Origin: Zygnema cylindricum | Taxonomy: Eukaryota; Streptophyta; Zygnematophyceae; Zygnematales; Zygnemataceae | Direction of reading: 5' to 3' | Assembly: GCA_037447655.1 (NCBI GenBank) | Contig: JBBHKE010000832.1 | Coordinates: 64,001 to 88,781, forward strand | DNA length: 24,781 nt | Part shown: positions 22,301-24,781 of the stretch, piece after piece | Position numbering within the stretch: the first letter of the stretch is position 1 | How the letters are laid out: every line of letters starts with the position of its first letter | Notes under the pieces: generated by a model | Databases searched by the model: none | Seen by the model: only the letters and a program-made list of their open reading frames with translations | Told to the model about the DNA's origin: nothing | Program-made: the position numbers and the translations under genes

Positions 22301-23047
22301 TGGCACTGTCTACTGACATGGCAGTCTAAACCAAAATGTAAAGATAGGCAACTCTTATGCATAAAATTAGGAGTGCCGTAATCAGATGTGTAGAAAGGGA
22401 ATAAGACAAGTACCGAAAGAGGCCTCATTAGTCTAAGACATTGCTATCTTGTCAGCAGGTATCCCTCTCGTGGTATGAAATCGCAACAAAGTTGAACATG
22501 CTAAAAAACAGCCCAAAGTTGGGTTCGGAAGTTTACTTGTCACGACCAGATAACGTAACGTGTCCCACACCATTTACTTTCCTCCTTAGAAGAGGACAAA
22601 ATTCCAGCTTTCCCGCAGGATCGCCACTTGAAAATCTTTGATTATTGGCATGAATGCCCTTCAACCCAAGCCTACCAGCTGTTCTCCACGTGTCAGTTCC
22701 CCCTCCATCCACTCGCAGAAATAAAGAACCTGTTTTAGTTTGCCACTTATCTGCATGACATAGAATTTGTGTGACAGTGTTTCCACTAGAGGAAGCCATG
22801 GTCGAAGAGCTGCAGCAAATTTCCTTGCAGCTTCTGACAGTTTCTTATCTTCCTCGACTAAACAATGTGATGGGAACCATCCTTTATACCATCAGATTTG
22901 AATTCACCAAAAGGAAAGTAATGCCAAACCATGCCAGGATTGACTACAGCTACCGTTTTTTGTAAGGGACTCAGAGAAATAAGAATCCATATCATGCTGA
23001 TCCTTCCACAAAAGCACCATTTGTTGGTCCTCAATCATGCAACCCAT
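7223..23047 (-). CDS. Long coiled-coil protein with exon-encoded repeats (16-exon model, unidentified)
   Basis: Sixteen exons joined in frame give about 688 residues. Residues 1-164 form a non-repetitive head with a hydrophobic stretch (ALRPWLPLVETL) and an acidic linker. Residues 165-655 are almost uninterrupted coiled coil, rich in E, Q, A, L and R with no Pro before the last unit. Residues 656-688 are a basic tail (KRKSSRIPYEKSSIKRKFKY). There is no signal peptide or membrane segment. Intron 1 is phase 1; the modelled junctions after it are phase 0. Most acceptors have a pyrimidine tract plus CAG/TAG and most donors read GTAAGC, GTGAGG, GTATTx or GTACxx. Long coiled coils of this kind are usually scaffolds or tethers (golgins, myosin-like or microtubule-associated proteins); I cannot place this one in a named family. 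Extra small exons may be missing in the 1.3-kb introns. Confidence 0.7.
7694..7757. repeat. C/T-rich low-complexity tract
   Basis: CCTCCC/CCTCCG runs on the plus strand, G/A-rich in the transcript of the coiled-coil gene, within its last intron. Confidence 0.8.
7895..7970. repeat. Degenerate GGGTTTT repeat
   Basis: Repeated GGGTTTTC, GGGTTTTG and GGGTTTTAG words. It is the complement of the AAAACCC-rich arrays at about 9470-9610 and 10467-10580, so one satellite-like family recurs in these introns. Resemblance to telomere-type words is only compositional. Confidence 0.4.
8100..8157. repeat. CT-rich (CTCC)n tract after exon 15
   Basis: TCCCTTCCTCCCTCCC-type repeat on the plus strand; G/A-rich in the transcript, starting 14 bases after the exon-15 donor. 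Confidence 0.85.
8171..8314 (-). CDS. Coiled-coil gene exon 15: last repeat
   Basis: Acceptor GCTGTGCAG; 48 residues (ALKELQRQVEVLKSEVG ... AAAAQAQ). The donor chosen is CAA/GTCAGT, less regular than the others. It has the repeat opening (ALKEL) and Leu eight residues from the end, but a Pro (QMPRMEEE) breaks the helix, suggesting the rod ends here. The transcript is GA-rich directly downstream. Confidence 0.7.
8909..9108. mobile_element. CACCG-family MITE, copy 3 (200 bp)
   Basis: The left end, CACCATGAATCGCTATTAGC, is preceded by TA. The right end, reverse-complemented, reads CACCGTGAATTGTTCTTTGC and is followed by CA, a likely mutated TA. The left end is nearly identical to the right end of copy 2 (4811-5466). 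It lies in the intron between exons 14 and 15. Confidence 0.55.
9470..9612. repeat. AAAACCC-rich degenerate repeat, left part
   Basis: Words such as CTCAAAACCCCTCATA, CCTCATAAAGCCCCTAAAA and CTCAAAATC recur every 15-25 bases. The same kind of sequence resumes at about 10467 and runs to the exon-14 donor, as if one array had been split by the sequence between. Confidence 0.5.
9640..10445. mobile_element. Probable transposon with TATCG-rich ends
   Basis: Both ends are dense in CGATA/TATCG words. GCCGATAATCG at 9640-9650 is repeated inverted at 10333-10343, and CGATATATCG-like palindromes occur at 9695 and 10419. An inner 16-bp perfect inverted repeat (GGTTCATAAAACGCTC, 9873-9888, against 10253-10268) is embedded in about 35 bp of weaker match. 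The block interrupts the AAAACCC-rich array. Subterminal clusters of this kind are known from hAT-type elements, but terminal repeats and target duplication are not resolved, and no transposase is present. Confidence 0.4.
10467..10580. repeat. AAAACCC-rich degenerate repeat, right part
   Basis: TCTCCCAAAACCAGTCTCCC, CCTTCAAAACCCTTGG and similar words recur up to the exon-14 donor. On the transcript this reads as GGGTTTTG-type sequence directly after the donor. Confidence 0.5.
10585..10740 (-). CDS. Coiled-coil gene exon 14: full 52-residue repeat
   Basis: Acceptor TTCGGCAG, donor CAG/GTACAG, phase 0. 52 residues (ALRQVGQRNRELEEEAE ... MLMHAQENRQ). L2, L12, L19, M23, R26, E27, S40, A41, L44, A47 and Q52 match exon 12 with no gap. 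Its 5' border has been tandemly copied upstream (10721-11400). Confidence 0.85.
10721..11412. repeat. Decayed tandem copies of the exon-14 acceptor region
   Basis: Units start near 10721, 10841, 10971, 11093 and 11205, with a weaker one near 11391; spacing is about 112-130 bp. Each unit carries a variant of the first bases of exon 14 and its CAG acceptor (plus-strand pattern CACCTGC..CAGAGCCTGCC), followed by AT-rich intron sequence (AATTATTATAAATAA, ACCTATATT). Units 2 and 3 still translate as ALQQVCQLN and ALQQVGQCN before a stop, so they are pseudo-exon remnants. Confidence 0.8.
11725..11847 (-). CDS. Coiled-coil gene exon 13: 41-residue repeat
   Basis: Acceptor TTTATTTCAG and an ideal donor CAG/GTAAGC, phase 0. 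41 residues (ELNQVREREALLQEEL ... LRAQRAEQ). 'EELEAKQSLLEELRKE' parallels 'EELKSRDALLMDIRND' of exon 12, so the first half of the unit is shortened by about ten residues. Confidence 0.85.
12209..12364 (-). CDS. Coiled-coil gene exon 12: full 52-residue repeat
   Basis: Acceptor GTGTTTAG, donor CAG/GTATTA, phase 0. 52 residues (ELESAQKQIGQLSGQ ... ALQVASKYKQ). L2, A5, L12, V16, L19, L23, R26, D27, L29-L30, S40, A41, L44, A47 and final Q align without gaps with exon 14; the first 49 also align with exons 7 and 9. Confidence 0.85.
12593..12690. mobile_element. CACCG-family end, copy 4 (right border not found)
   Basis: TA then CACCGCTCATCGTTATTAG, an inverted repeat TTAGTGTTAATAACACTAA and CTAATTCGGTCGC. 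The same layout (CACCG end, inner palindrome, CTAATTCGGTCGC) occurs in copy 1 at 2251-2294. No matching right end was seen; the end coordinate is nominal. Confidence 0.45.
13010..13355. repeat. Two C/T-rich tracts in intron 11
   Basis: Plus-strand CT-rich stretches at about 13010-13137 (CTCTCTTCC, CCTCCTTCCTCC) and 13294-13350 (TTTCTCC, TTCTTTTTCC), separated by ordinary sequence. No exon is evident in between. Confidence 0.6.
13887..13955 (-). CDS. Coiled-coil gene exon 11: second half of a repeat
   Basis: 23 residues (SDAMREETVRNAQM ... AAAQTRQ), donor CAG/GTGGAA. The acceptor chosen (GGAGAG before AGT) lacks a pyrimidine tract, and an in-frame stop lies 13 bases further upstream, so the 5' border is uncertain. 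The content is convincing: Leu at -8 and Ala at -5 from the end match the ends of exons 12 and 14, and it supplies exactly the half-repeat that exon 10 lacks. An alternative start is GAA at 13943. Confidence 0.5.
14035..14255. repeat. GA-rich tracts between exons 10 and 11
   Basis: GAGAGAGAGGGAGATAGAGAG and, from about 14192, AGAGGGGGAAGGAGAAGAGAGG, split by about 85 bases of mixed sequence. In the transcript they are C/T-rich and precede exon 11, where they could act as a distant pyrimidine tract. Confidence 0.7.
14355..14540 (-). CDS. Coiled-coil gene exon 10: one repeat plus half of the next
   Basis: Acceptor TTTTCCTACAG, donor AAG/GTGAGG, phase 0. 62 residues. Residues 1-42 (SLQEARQTIENLEKR ... 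ALKSAAQREQ) are a complete but shortened repeat, with Leu eight residues before the end as in exons 12 and 14. Residues 43-62 (ALRAAEGKVRDLSTELAMLK) open a second repeat, completed by exon 11. Confidence 0.85.
14828..14974 (-). CDS. Coiled-coil gene exon 9: full 49-residue repeat
   Basis: Acceptor TTTTTCAG, donor AAA/GTGAGG, phase 0. 49 residues. L2, A5, L19, I23, K26, D27, L29-I30, L44, K49 match exon 7 in position without gaps (QKDQLIE against QRDNLLQ; KMLDATSK against SALQQAAK). Confidence 0.85.
15033..15165. repeat. CT-rich tract upstream of exon 9
   Basis: CCTTCCCTCCCTCCC, CTCTCCTCTCC and (CT)n on the plus strand, hence G/A-rich in the transcript. Confidence 0.85.
15580..15705 (-). CDS. 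Coiled-coil gene exon 8: 42-residue repeat
   Basis: Acceptor TTTTTACAG, donor ATG/GTATGC, phase 0. 42 residues beginning AMVAARDRTLRMEEQL and ending REQQIQLQM. It keeps A5 and a 'GDLLSKEQ' stretch resembling 'RDALLMDI' of exon 12, so it is a diverged repeat with seven residues fewer. Confidence 0.85.
16071..16210. repeat. (GA)n tract directly after exon 7
   Basis: GAGAGAGGGAGA-type repeat on the plus strand ending 12 bases from the exon-7 donor; C/T-rich in the transcript. Confidence 0.85.
16222..16368 (-). CDS. Coiled-coil gene exon 7: full 49-residue repeat
   Basis: Acceptor TTTGGCAG, donor AAG/GTGAAT, phase 0. 49 residues = seven heptads. Key positions: I2, A5, L12, L19, M23, R26, D27, L29-L30, S40, L44, A47, K49. 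These line up without gaps with exons 9, 12 and 14. The donor is followed closely by a long CT-rich tract in the transcript (GA-rich on the plus strand, 16071-16210). Confidence 0.85.
16411..16598. repeat. Two-copy tandem duplication (about 95 bp units)
   Basis: Unit 1 starts CTCCTGGATGT at 16411 and unit 2 CTCCTGAATGT at 16506. They share GGCTGTC..TTTATAATG, GATTCTTAA-like and GAATGCC(C)ATTTATGAT words in the same order. Diverged, so old. It lies in the intron before exon 7. Confidence 0.75.
17560..17652 (-). CDS. Coiled-coil gene exon 6: short repeat unit
   Basis: 31 residues (KLKEAQKAAADAQVLREEAA ... SALLE) after a TTTTGGCAG acceptor, ending at GAG/GTGAAG. It corresponds to the first half of the repeat (x-L-x-E-A-[QR]-[KQ] opening, as in exons 9 and 10), so the unit is shortened. 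Confidence 0.75.
17653..19009. other. 1.36-kb intron between exons 5 and 6; no exon seen
   Basis: Mostly AT-rich unique sequence with scattered short frames. No splice-bounded coiled-coil frame was found on the minus strand, although a missed small exon is possible since exon 6 encodes only half a repeat. Confidence 0.5.
19010..19135 (-). CDS. Coiled-coil gene exon 5: first repeat unit
   Basis: 42 residues, exactly six heptads: ALREAEERVRKLQVMVQGLQ followed by a Gly-Gly break and RLHQLQVDYQQVYQ. Acceptor GTCAG, donor CAG/GTACTT, phase 0 on both sides. Its start is almost the same as the last 20 residues of exon 10 (ALRAAEGKVRDLSTELAMLK). A decayed tandem array abuts its 5' side. Confidence 0.75.
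19147..19795. repeat. Degenerate tandem array before exon 5
   Basis: Copies of a 52-60 bp unit (GGACTGG(A/G)CAACTCTT, then CAGAGTCCATGATGCC, then TATGTAGAAGAATATTATT) begin near 19148, 19203, 19253 and 19310. More diverged copies follow near 19409, 19540, 19659 and 19750 as part of a longer unit of about 120-130 bp that also contains TTTTAGGCTTTTAACA. Frames are broken and vary, so it is not coding. Confidence 0.8.
20332..20394 (-). CDS. Coiled-coil gene exon 4 (63 bp)
   Basis: Short exon of 21 residues (DLGHSTRQIESILKAAPSTEE). It has a clear acceptor, a run of T followed by GGCACCAG, and a donor GAG/GTATTG, both phase 0. It probably links the head helix to the repeat region. Confidence 0.6.
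20395..21759. other. 1.37-kb intron between exons 3 and 4; no exon seen
   Basis: AT-rich, no repeats of note. A 9-bp candidate microexon near 21250 (acceptor TTTTTAAG, donor AAG/GTAGTT) was considered and not accepted. Confidence 0.5.
21760..21966 (-). CDS. Coiled-coil gene exon 3: acidic linker
   Basis: 69 residues from SVQQGADITV through an acidic, Ser-rich stretch (DDEADESFFSEDATRGE) to the start of a helix (ARSLLSSLSKGVSQLE) and RRK, donor GTTAGC. The acceptor used here is GTGCAG at 21967-21972, which keeps phase 0. A better-looking acceptor (CTCTTACAG) lies 10 bases upstream at 21977, but using it would need two bases from an unseen exon. Acidic Ser-rich stretches such as SFFSEDATRGE are often phosphorylated; that is inference. 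Confidence 0.6.
22730..22857 (-). CDS. Coiled-coil gene exon 2
   Basis: Acceptor CATTGTTTAG, then TC completing a Val codon, then 42 residues (EEDKKLSEAARKF ... QISGKLKQ), donor CAG/GTTCTT. The frame differs from the longer open frame that begins at an ATG at 22799; the splice borders and phase favour this shorter frame. The segment ALRPWLPLVETLSHKF is the most hydrophobic part of the protein and may be a small helical head. Confidence 0.6.
22954..23047 (-). CDS. Coiled-coil gene exon 1 (putative start)
   Basis: Starts at ATG 23047 in a strong context (ACCGCCATGG); an in-frame TAG lies a few codons upstream. It encodes 31 residues (MGCMIEDQQM... to ...SLTKN) plus one base, then a donor GTAGCT. 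The single base joins exactly to exon 2 in frame, which supports the exon. MGC at the N-terminus would be a possible myristoyl/palmitoyl signal if this is the true start. An alternative is that the coding start is in an upstream exon and translation enters this one at 'GACCAACAA'. Confidence 0.5.
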
Positions 23048-23365
23048 GGCGGTTCCCTAATTTCCATTGCCTTGTCACCCTGACACAACATTTCAGTATT
23101 GATAAGGATTAAGTCCTCAATGCTACAAATAGAGTAGCAGAGATGACTTTCCAGGAACAAACATCTGCTGATAATAGTCCTAGTCCCTTTCCATTTATAT
23201 TACAATAGTGTGATCAGTTGCTATTTTTCGGAAGGAAAGCATGGTTTGTTCCCAAGCGTTCTACTGCAATTGCCGCTGAGGCAAAAGCAGCCATGCCTAT
23301 CAAAGGAAGGGTTCGAGAATAGGAATTGGAAAGAAAAGGATTTGAATAGGCACGGGGGAAAAGGC

Positions 23366-23453
23366 GCCACGTGGCATCCAAGGTGGATTGTAAAATCCGG
23401 ACCACGGGGACGTGACAGCGACACAGAATCGTAAGCTGACTTGCAGACACGTG
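23366..23453. promoter_or_regulatory. Two G-box/ABRE motifs at the 5' end of the coiled-coil gene
   Basis: GCCACGTGGC, a 10-bp perfect palindrome, at 23366-23375 and ACACGTGGC at 23447-23455, with a further GACGTGAC at 23409-23416. CACGTGGC is the known ABRE/G-box core bound by plant bZIP and bHLH factors. They lie 320-410 bp before the proposed start codon. Confidence 0.45.
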
Positions 23454-23496
23454 GCGACTGAGGCGCGGAATGAAAAACAAAAGGAATCGCGCAGCG

Positions 23497-23502
23497 TTTA
23501 TA
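23497..23502 (-). promoter_or_regulatory. TATA-like box
   Basis: TATAAA on the minus strand in a GC-rich surround (CGTATAAACGCTGCGCG), 450 bp before the proposed ATG of the coiled-coil gene. If used, the transcript would begin near 23470, its leader would include the G-boxes and a short upstream frame (ATG at about 23292, MAAFASAAIA...). Confidence 0.35.
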
Positions 23503-23886
23503 CGACAGACACTTCTGTGCGAGAACAAGTTCATGAGTCATGAGCATAATTCATTAATTTTCATAGTTGTTCAAAACGTATTTTACGCACGTTTCGAACG
23601 AGAATACAATACGTAGAAACTGGAGAGGTCGATTTGAAAAAAACGTTAATGATTGATTTCCGTACAAATCCGTACATTTTTAAAATTTTAATTGAACATG
23701 TACCGCAGTTTGTACGCTTTCCGTTAAATGAGCGGTGAAAACTATTATTTAACTAAAATATTATCACACTCCACATTACCACCTAAACAACTTCACCAAT
23801 TGGTTAAGGACGGTATATGGATGTGTATAGTGAGACGTTTACAGGAGCATGTTAAATTCCATCGAAATTCATTTTCATTATAATAA

Positions 23887-23913
23887 AACTGCCTGTCCTT
23901 CACAGACAGGCAG
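23887..23913. repeat. Hairpin
   Basis: CTGCCTGTC and GACAGGCAG, 9-bp perfect arms around a 7-base loop. No T-run follows and the context is eukaryotic, so not a terminator. Confidence 0.7.
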
Positions 23914-24205
23914 CCATGGCCTTCTTTCTTAACCTCTCCGTGGGCATGGCCTCTTTTTTGGAGGTCCGTGACTTCTTCGTCAGCGGCGTCAACGACAGTT
24001 TACTAACTACTGCCGTGGCGTCGGTAATGGCGTCTTCTGTGATTTTTCGCGTTCAGCTGTTCAAGTAATAATGGCGGCTTCTTTTCGAAATTTGAAGAAG
24101 ACGCCCGTACAAAATTTGAACTCACGGCGCTCAAATAGTGTGACGCCGCAACGTCTCTTTTTGGAAATATTTGTAGACGTCACATTATTTTCCCGTACAA
24201 TCCAT

Positions 24206-24239
24206 GTACATTCTGTTCGGTTTACTGAACAGAAAGTAC
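24206..24239. repeat. Hairpin in the GTAC-rich block
   Basis: GTAC-A-TTCTGTTC paired with GAACAGAA-A-GTAC, a 12-bp stem with one mismatch around an 8-base loop. Confidence 0.75.
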
Positions 24240-24659
24240 GGATACGTGCATCGAATCTTTTTTGTAAACTACCGTACAGTTTCCGTAAAAAATCTAACAG
24301 TTACAGTATTATGTTTATTAGTTTCCGTGATATGTCAGTTTCAGTTTACAGTAGACGTTTTTTTGCGTATTTTTCAAAAGTCACGTACAATACGTAGAAA
24401 CTGGAAAAAATGGAAAAAATCCACGTATTGAACATCTATGTTAATTTTTGTCCTCGAACTATAAAAACGATTAGCTTTCCGTGCGCACTGAAATAAAGCA
24501 GACATTCTATCAAAGTGAAACGTAGGGCTGCGTACCGTGCCACATCGCATGCCGCTTCATCCTGCGTTTTCACGATGGGGATCACCTGTCTATGTTATGT
24601 GGTGGCACACTATTCATTCAGACTTCAAACCATAGTTCAAATGTAGGTGAAAGTAGGCC

Positions 24660-24781
24660 CATACAATATGCCTATTGTATGCAAAACATACAATATGACC
24701 TTAAGACCCATATTGTATTCGGACCTATTCGGACCAATTAAAACATTCGGACCAAAAATTGGACCAATTAAAACATTCGGA
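24660..24781. repeat. Tandem and inverted repeats cut by the window end
   Basis: CATACAATA and TATTGTATG form a hairpin (24660-24681), with further CATACAATATG copies after it. Then ATTCGGACC words repeat, and GGACCAATTAAAACATTCGG occurs at 24731 and again at 24761, a 30-bp period. The array probably continues beyond the window. Confidence 0.75.

Larger units (their letters stand above)
23605..24405. repeat. Direct repeats (20 bp) 781 bp apart
   Basis: TACAATACGTAGAAACTGGA occurs identically at 23605-23624 and 24386-24405. The block between is rich in CGTAC/GTACG and includes AATAGTGTGACG, also seen in MITE B (about 4384). It may be a transposon remnant. Confidence 0.5.
23503..24781. other. 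Upstream intergenic, repeat-rich; no gene seen
   Basis: Contains GTAC-rich sequence like that in the left-hand MITEs, two 20-bp direct repeats (23605 and 24386), hairpins at 23888 and 24206, and a tandem array at the right end. A 108-codon plus-strand frame from 24071 is judged to be chance. Confidence 0.5.

Noticed and set aside
22533-22799. 88-codon minus-strand frame starting in a strong ACCATGG context (MASSSGNTVTQ...)
   Set aside because: It overlaps exon 2 in another frame. The exon-2 frame has matching splice borders and phase on both sides, while this frame has neither a good donor nor a recognisable product.
23214-23547. Two overlapping minus-strand frames over the G-box region
   Set aside because: They overlap each other in different frames over the same promoter-like sequence, and neither joins in phase to exon 1 by a convincing intron.
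24071-24397. 108-codon plus-strand frame (MAASFRNLKK...)
   Set aside because: It runs through a hairpin and the GTAC-rich repeat block, has biased composition and no recognisable motif; probably chance or transposon sequence.
1-24781. CRISPR arrays, bacterial operons, ribosome binding sites, rRNA or tRNA genes
   Set aside because: None seen; the spliced genes and MITEs show a eukaryotic nuclear sequence, and the direct repeats lack CRISPR-like regular spacers.

Overview
This is eukaryotic nuclear DNA: genes are split into short exons by AT-rich introns with GT..AG borders, and the spaces between hold small inverted-repeat transposons. A plant or streptophyte-type alga is the best guess. The reasons are the DsPTP1-like phosphatase start, the ACGTGGC/CACGTG (ABRE/G-box) motifs near gene 5' ends, and Tourist-like MITEs with TAA target sites. 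The sequence alone does not fix the taxon.

Two genes can be supported, both on the minus strand. (1) At the left edge (647-2110) are the first two exons of a dual-specificity protein phosphatase with a 307-residue acidic, probably disordered N-terminal extension. Its catalytic exons lie beyond position 1. (2) From about 23050 down to 7223 is a 16-exon gene of about 15.8 kb. It encodes a protein of roughly 688 residues with a short non-repetitive head (exons 1-4), a long coiled coil (exons 5-15) and a basic C-terminal tail (exon 16). I do not recognise this protein. Its coiled coil is built from an exon-sized repeat of 49-52 residues. Exons 7, 9, 12 and 14 align without gaps, exons 10 and 11 share one unit, and the internal junctions of the model are all phase 0.

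Region by region: 1-646 holds no recognisable exon. 2111-5466 is upstream of the phosphatase and is crowded with transposon relics: a CACCG-ended element (2251-2761), two back-to-back Harbinger/Tourist-type MITEs sharing one TAA (3264-4026 and 4030-4795, the second with a 50-bp perfect palindrome), and another CACCG-ended element (4811-5466). bZIP-type boxes lie between the first two elements. 5467-7222 is the 3' side of the coiled-coil gene. Within that gene, introns carry a 200-bp MITE (8909-9108), a probable transposon interrupting an AAAACCC-rich repeat (9640-10445), a decayed tandem duplication of the exon-14 acceptor region (10721-11400), a tandem array before exon 5 (19147-19795), and many polypurine/polypyrimidine tracts. 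The 5' end near 23050-23502 has a TATA-like box and two G-boxes. 23560-24781 is non-coding repeat-rich DNA ending in a tandem array cut by the window.

Gene boundaries and splice sites were read by eye from consensus, frame and phase. Transcript data would be needed to confirm exons 1, 3, 11 and 16 in particular.
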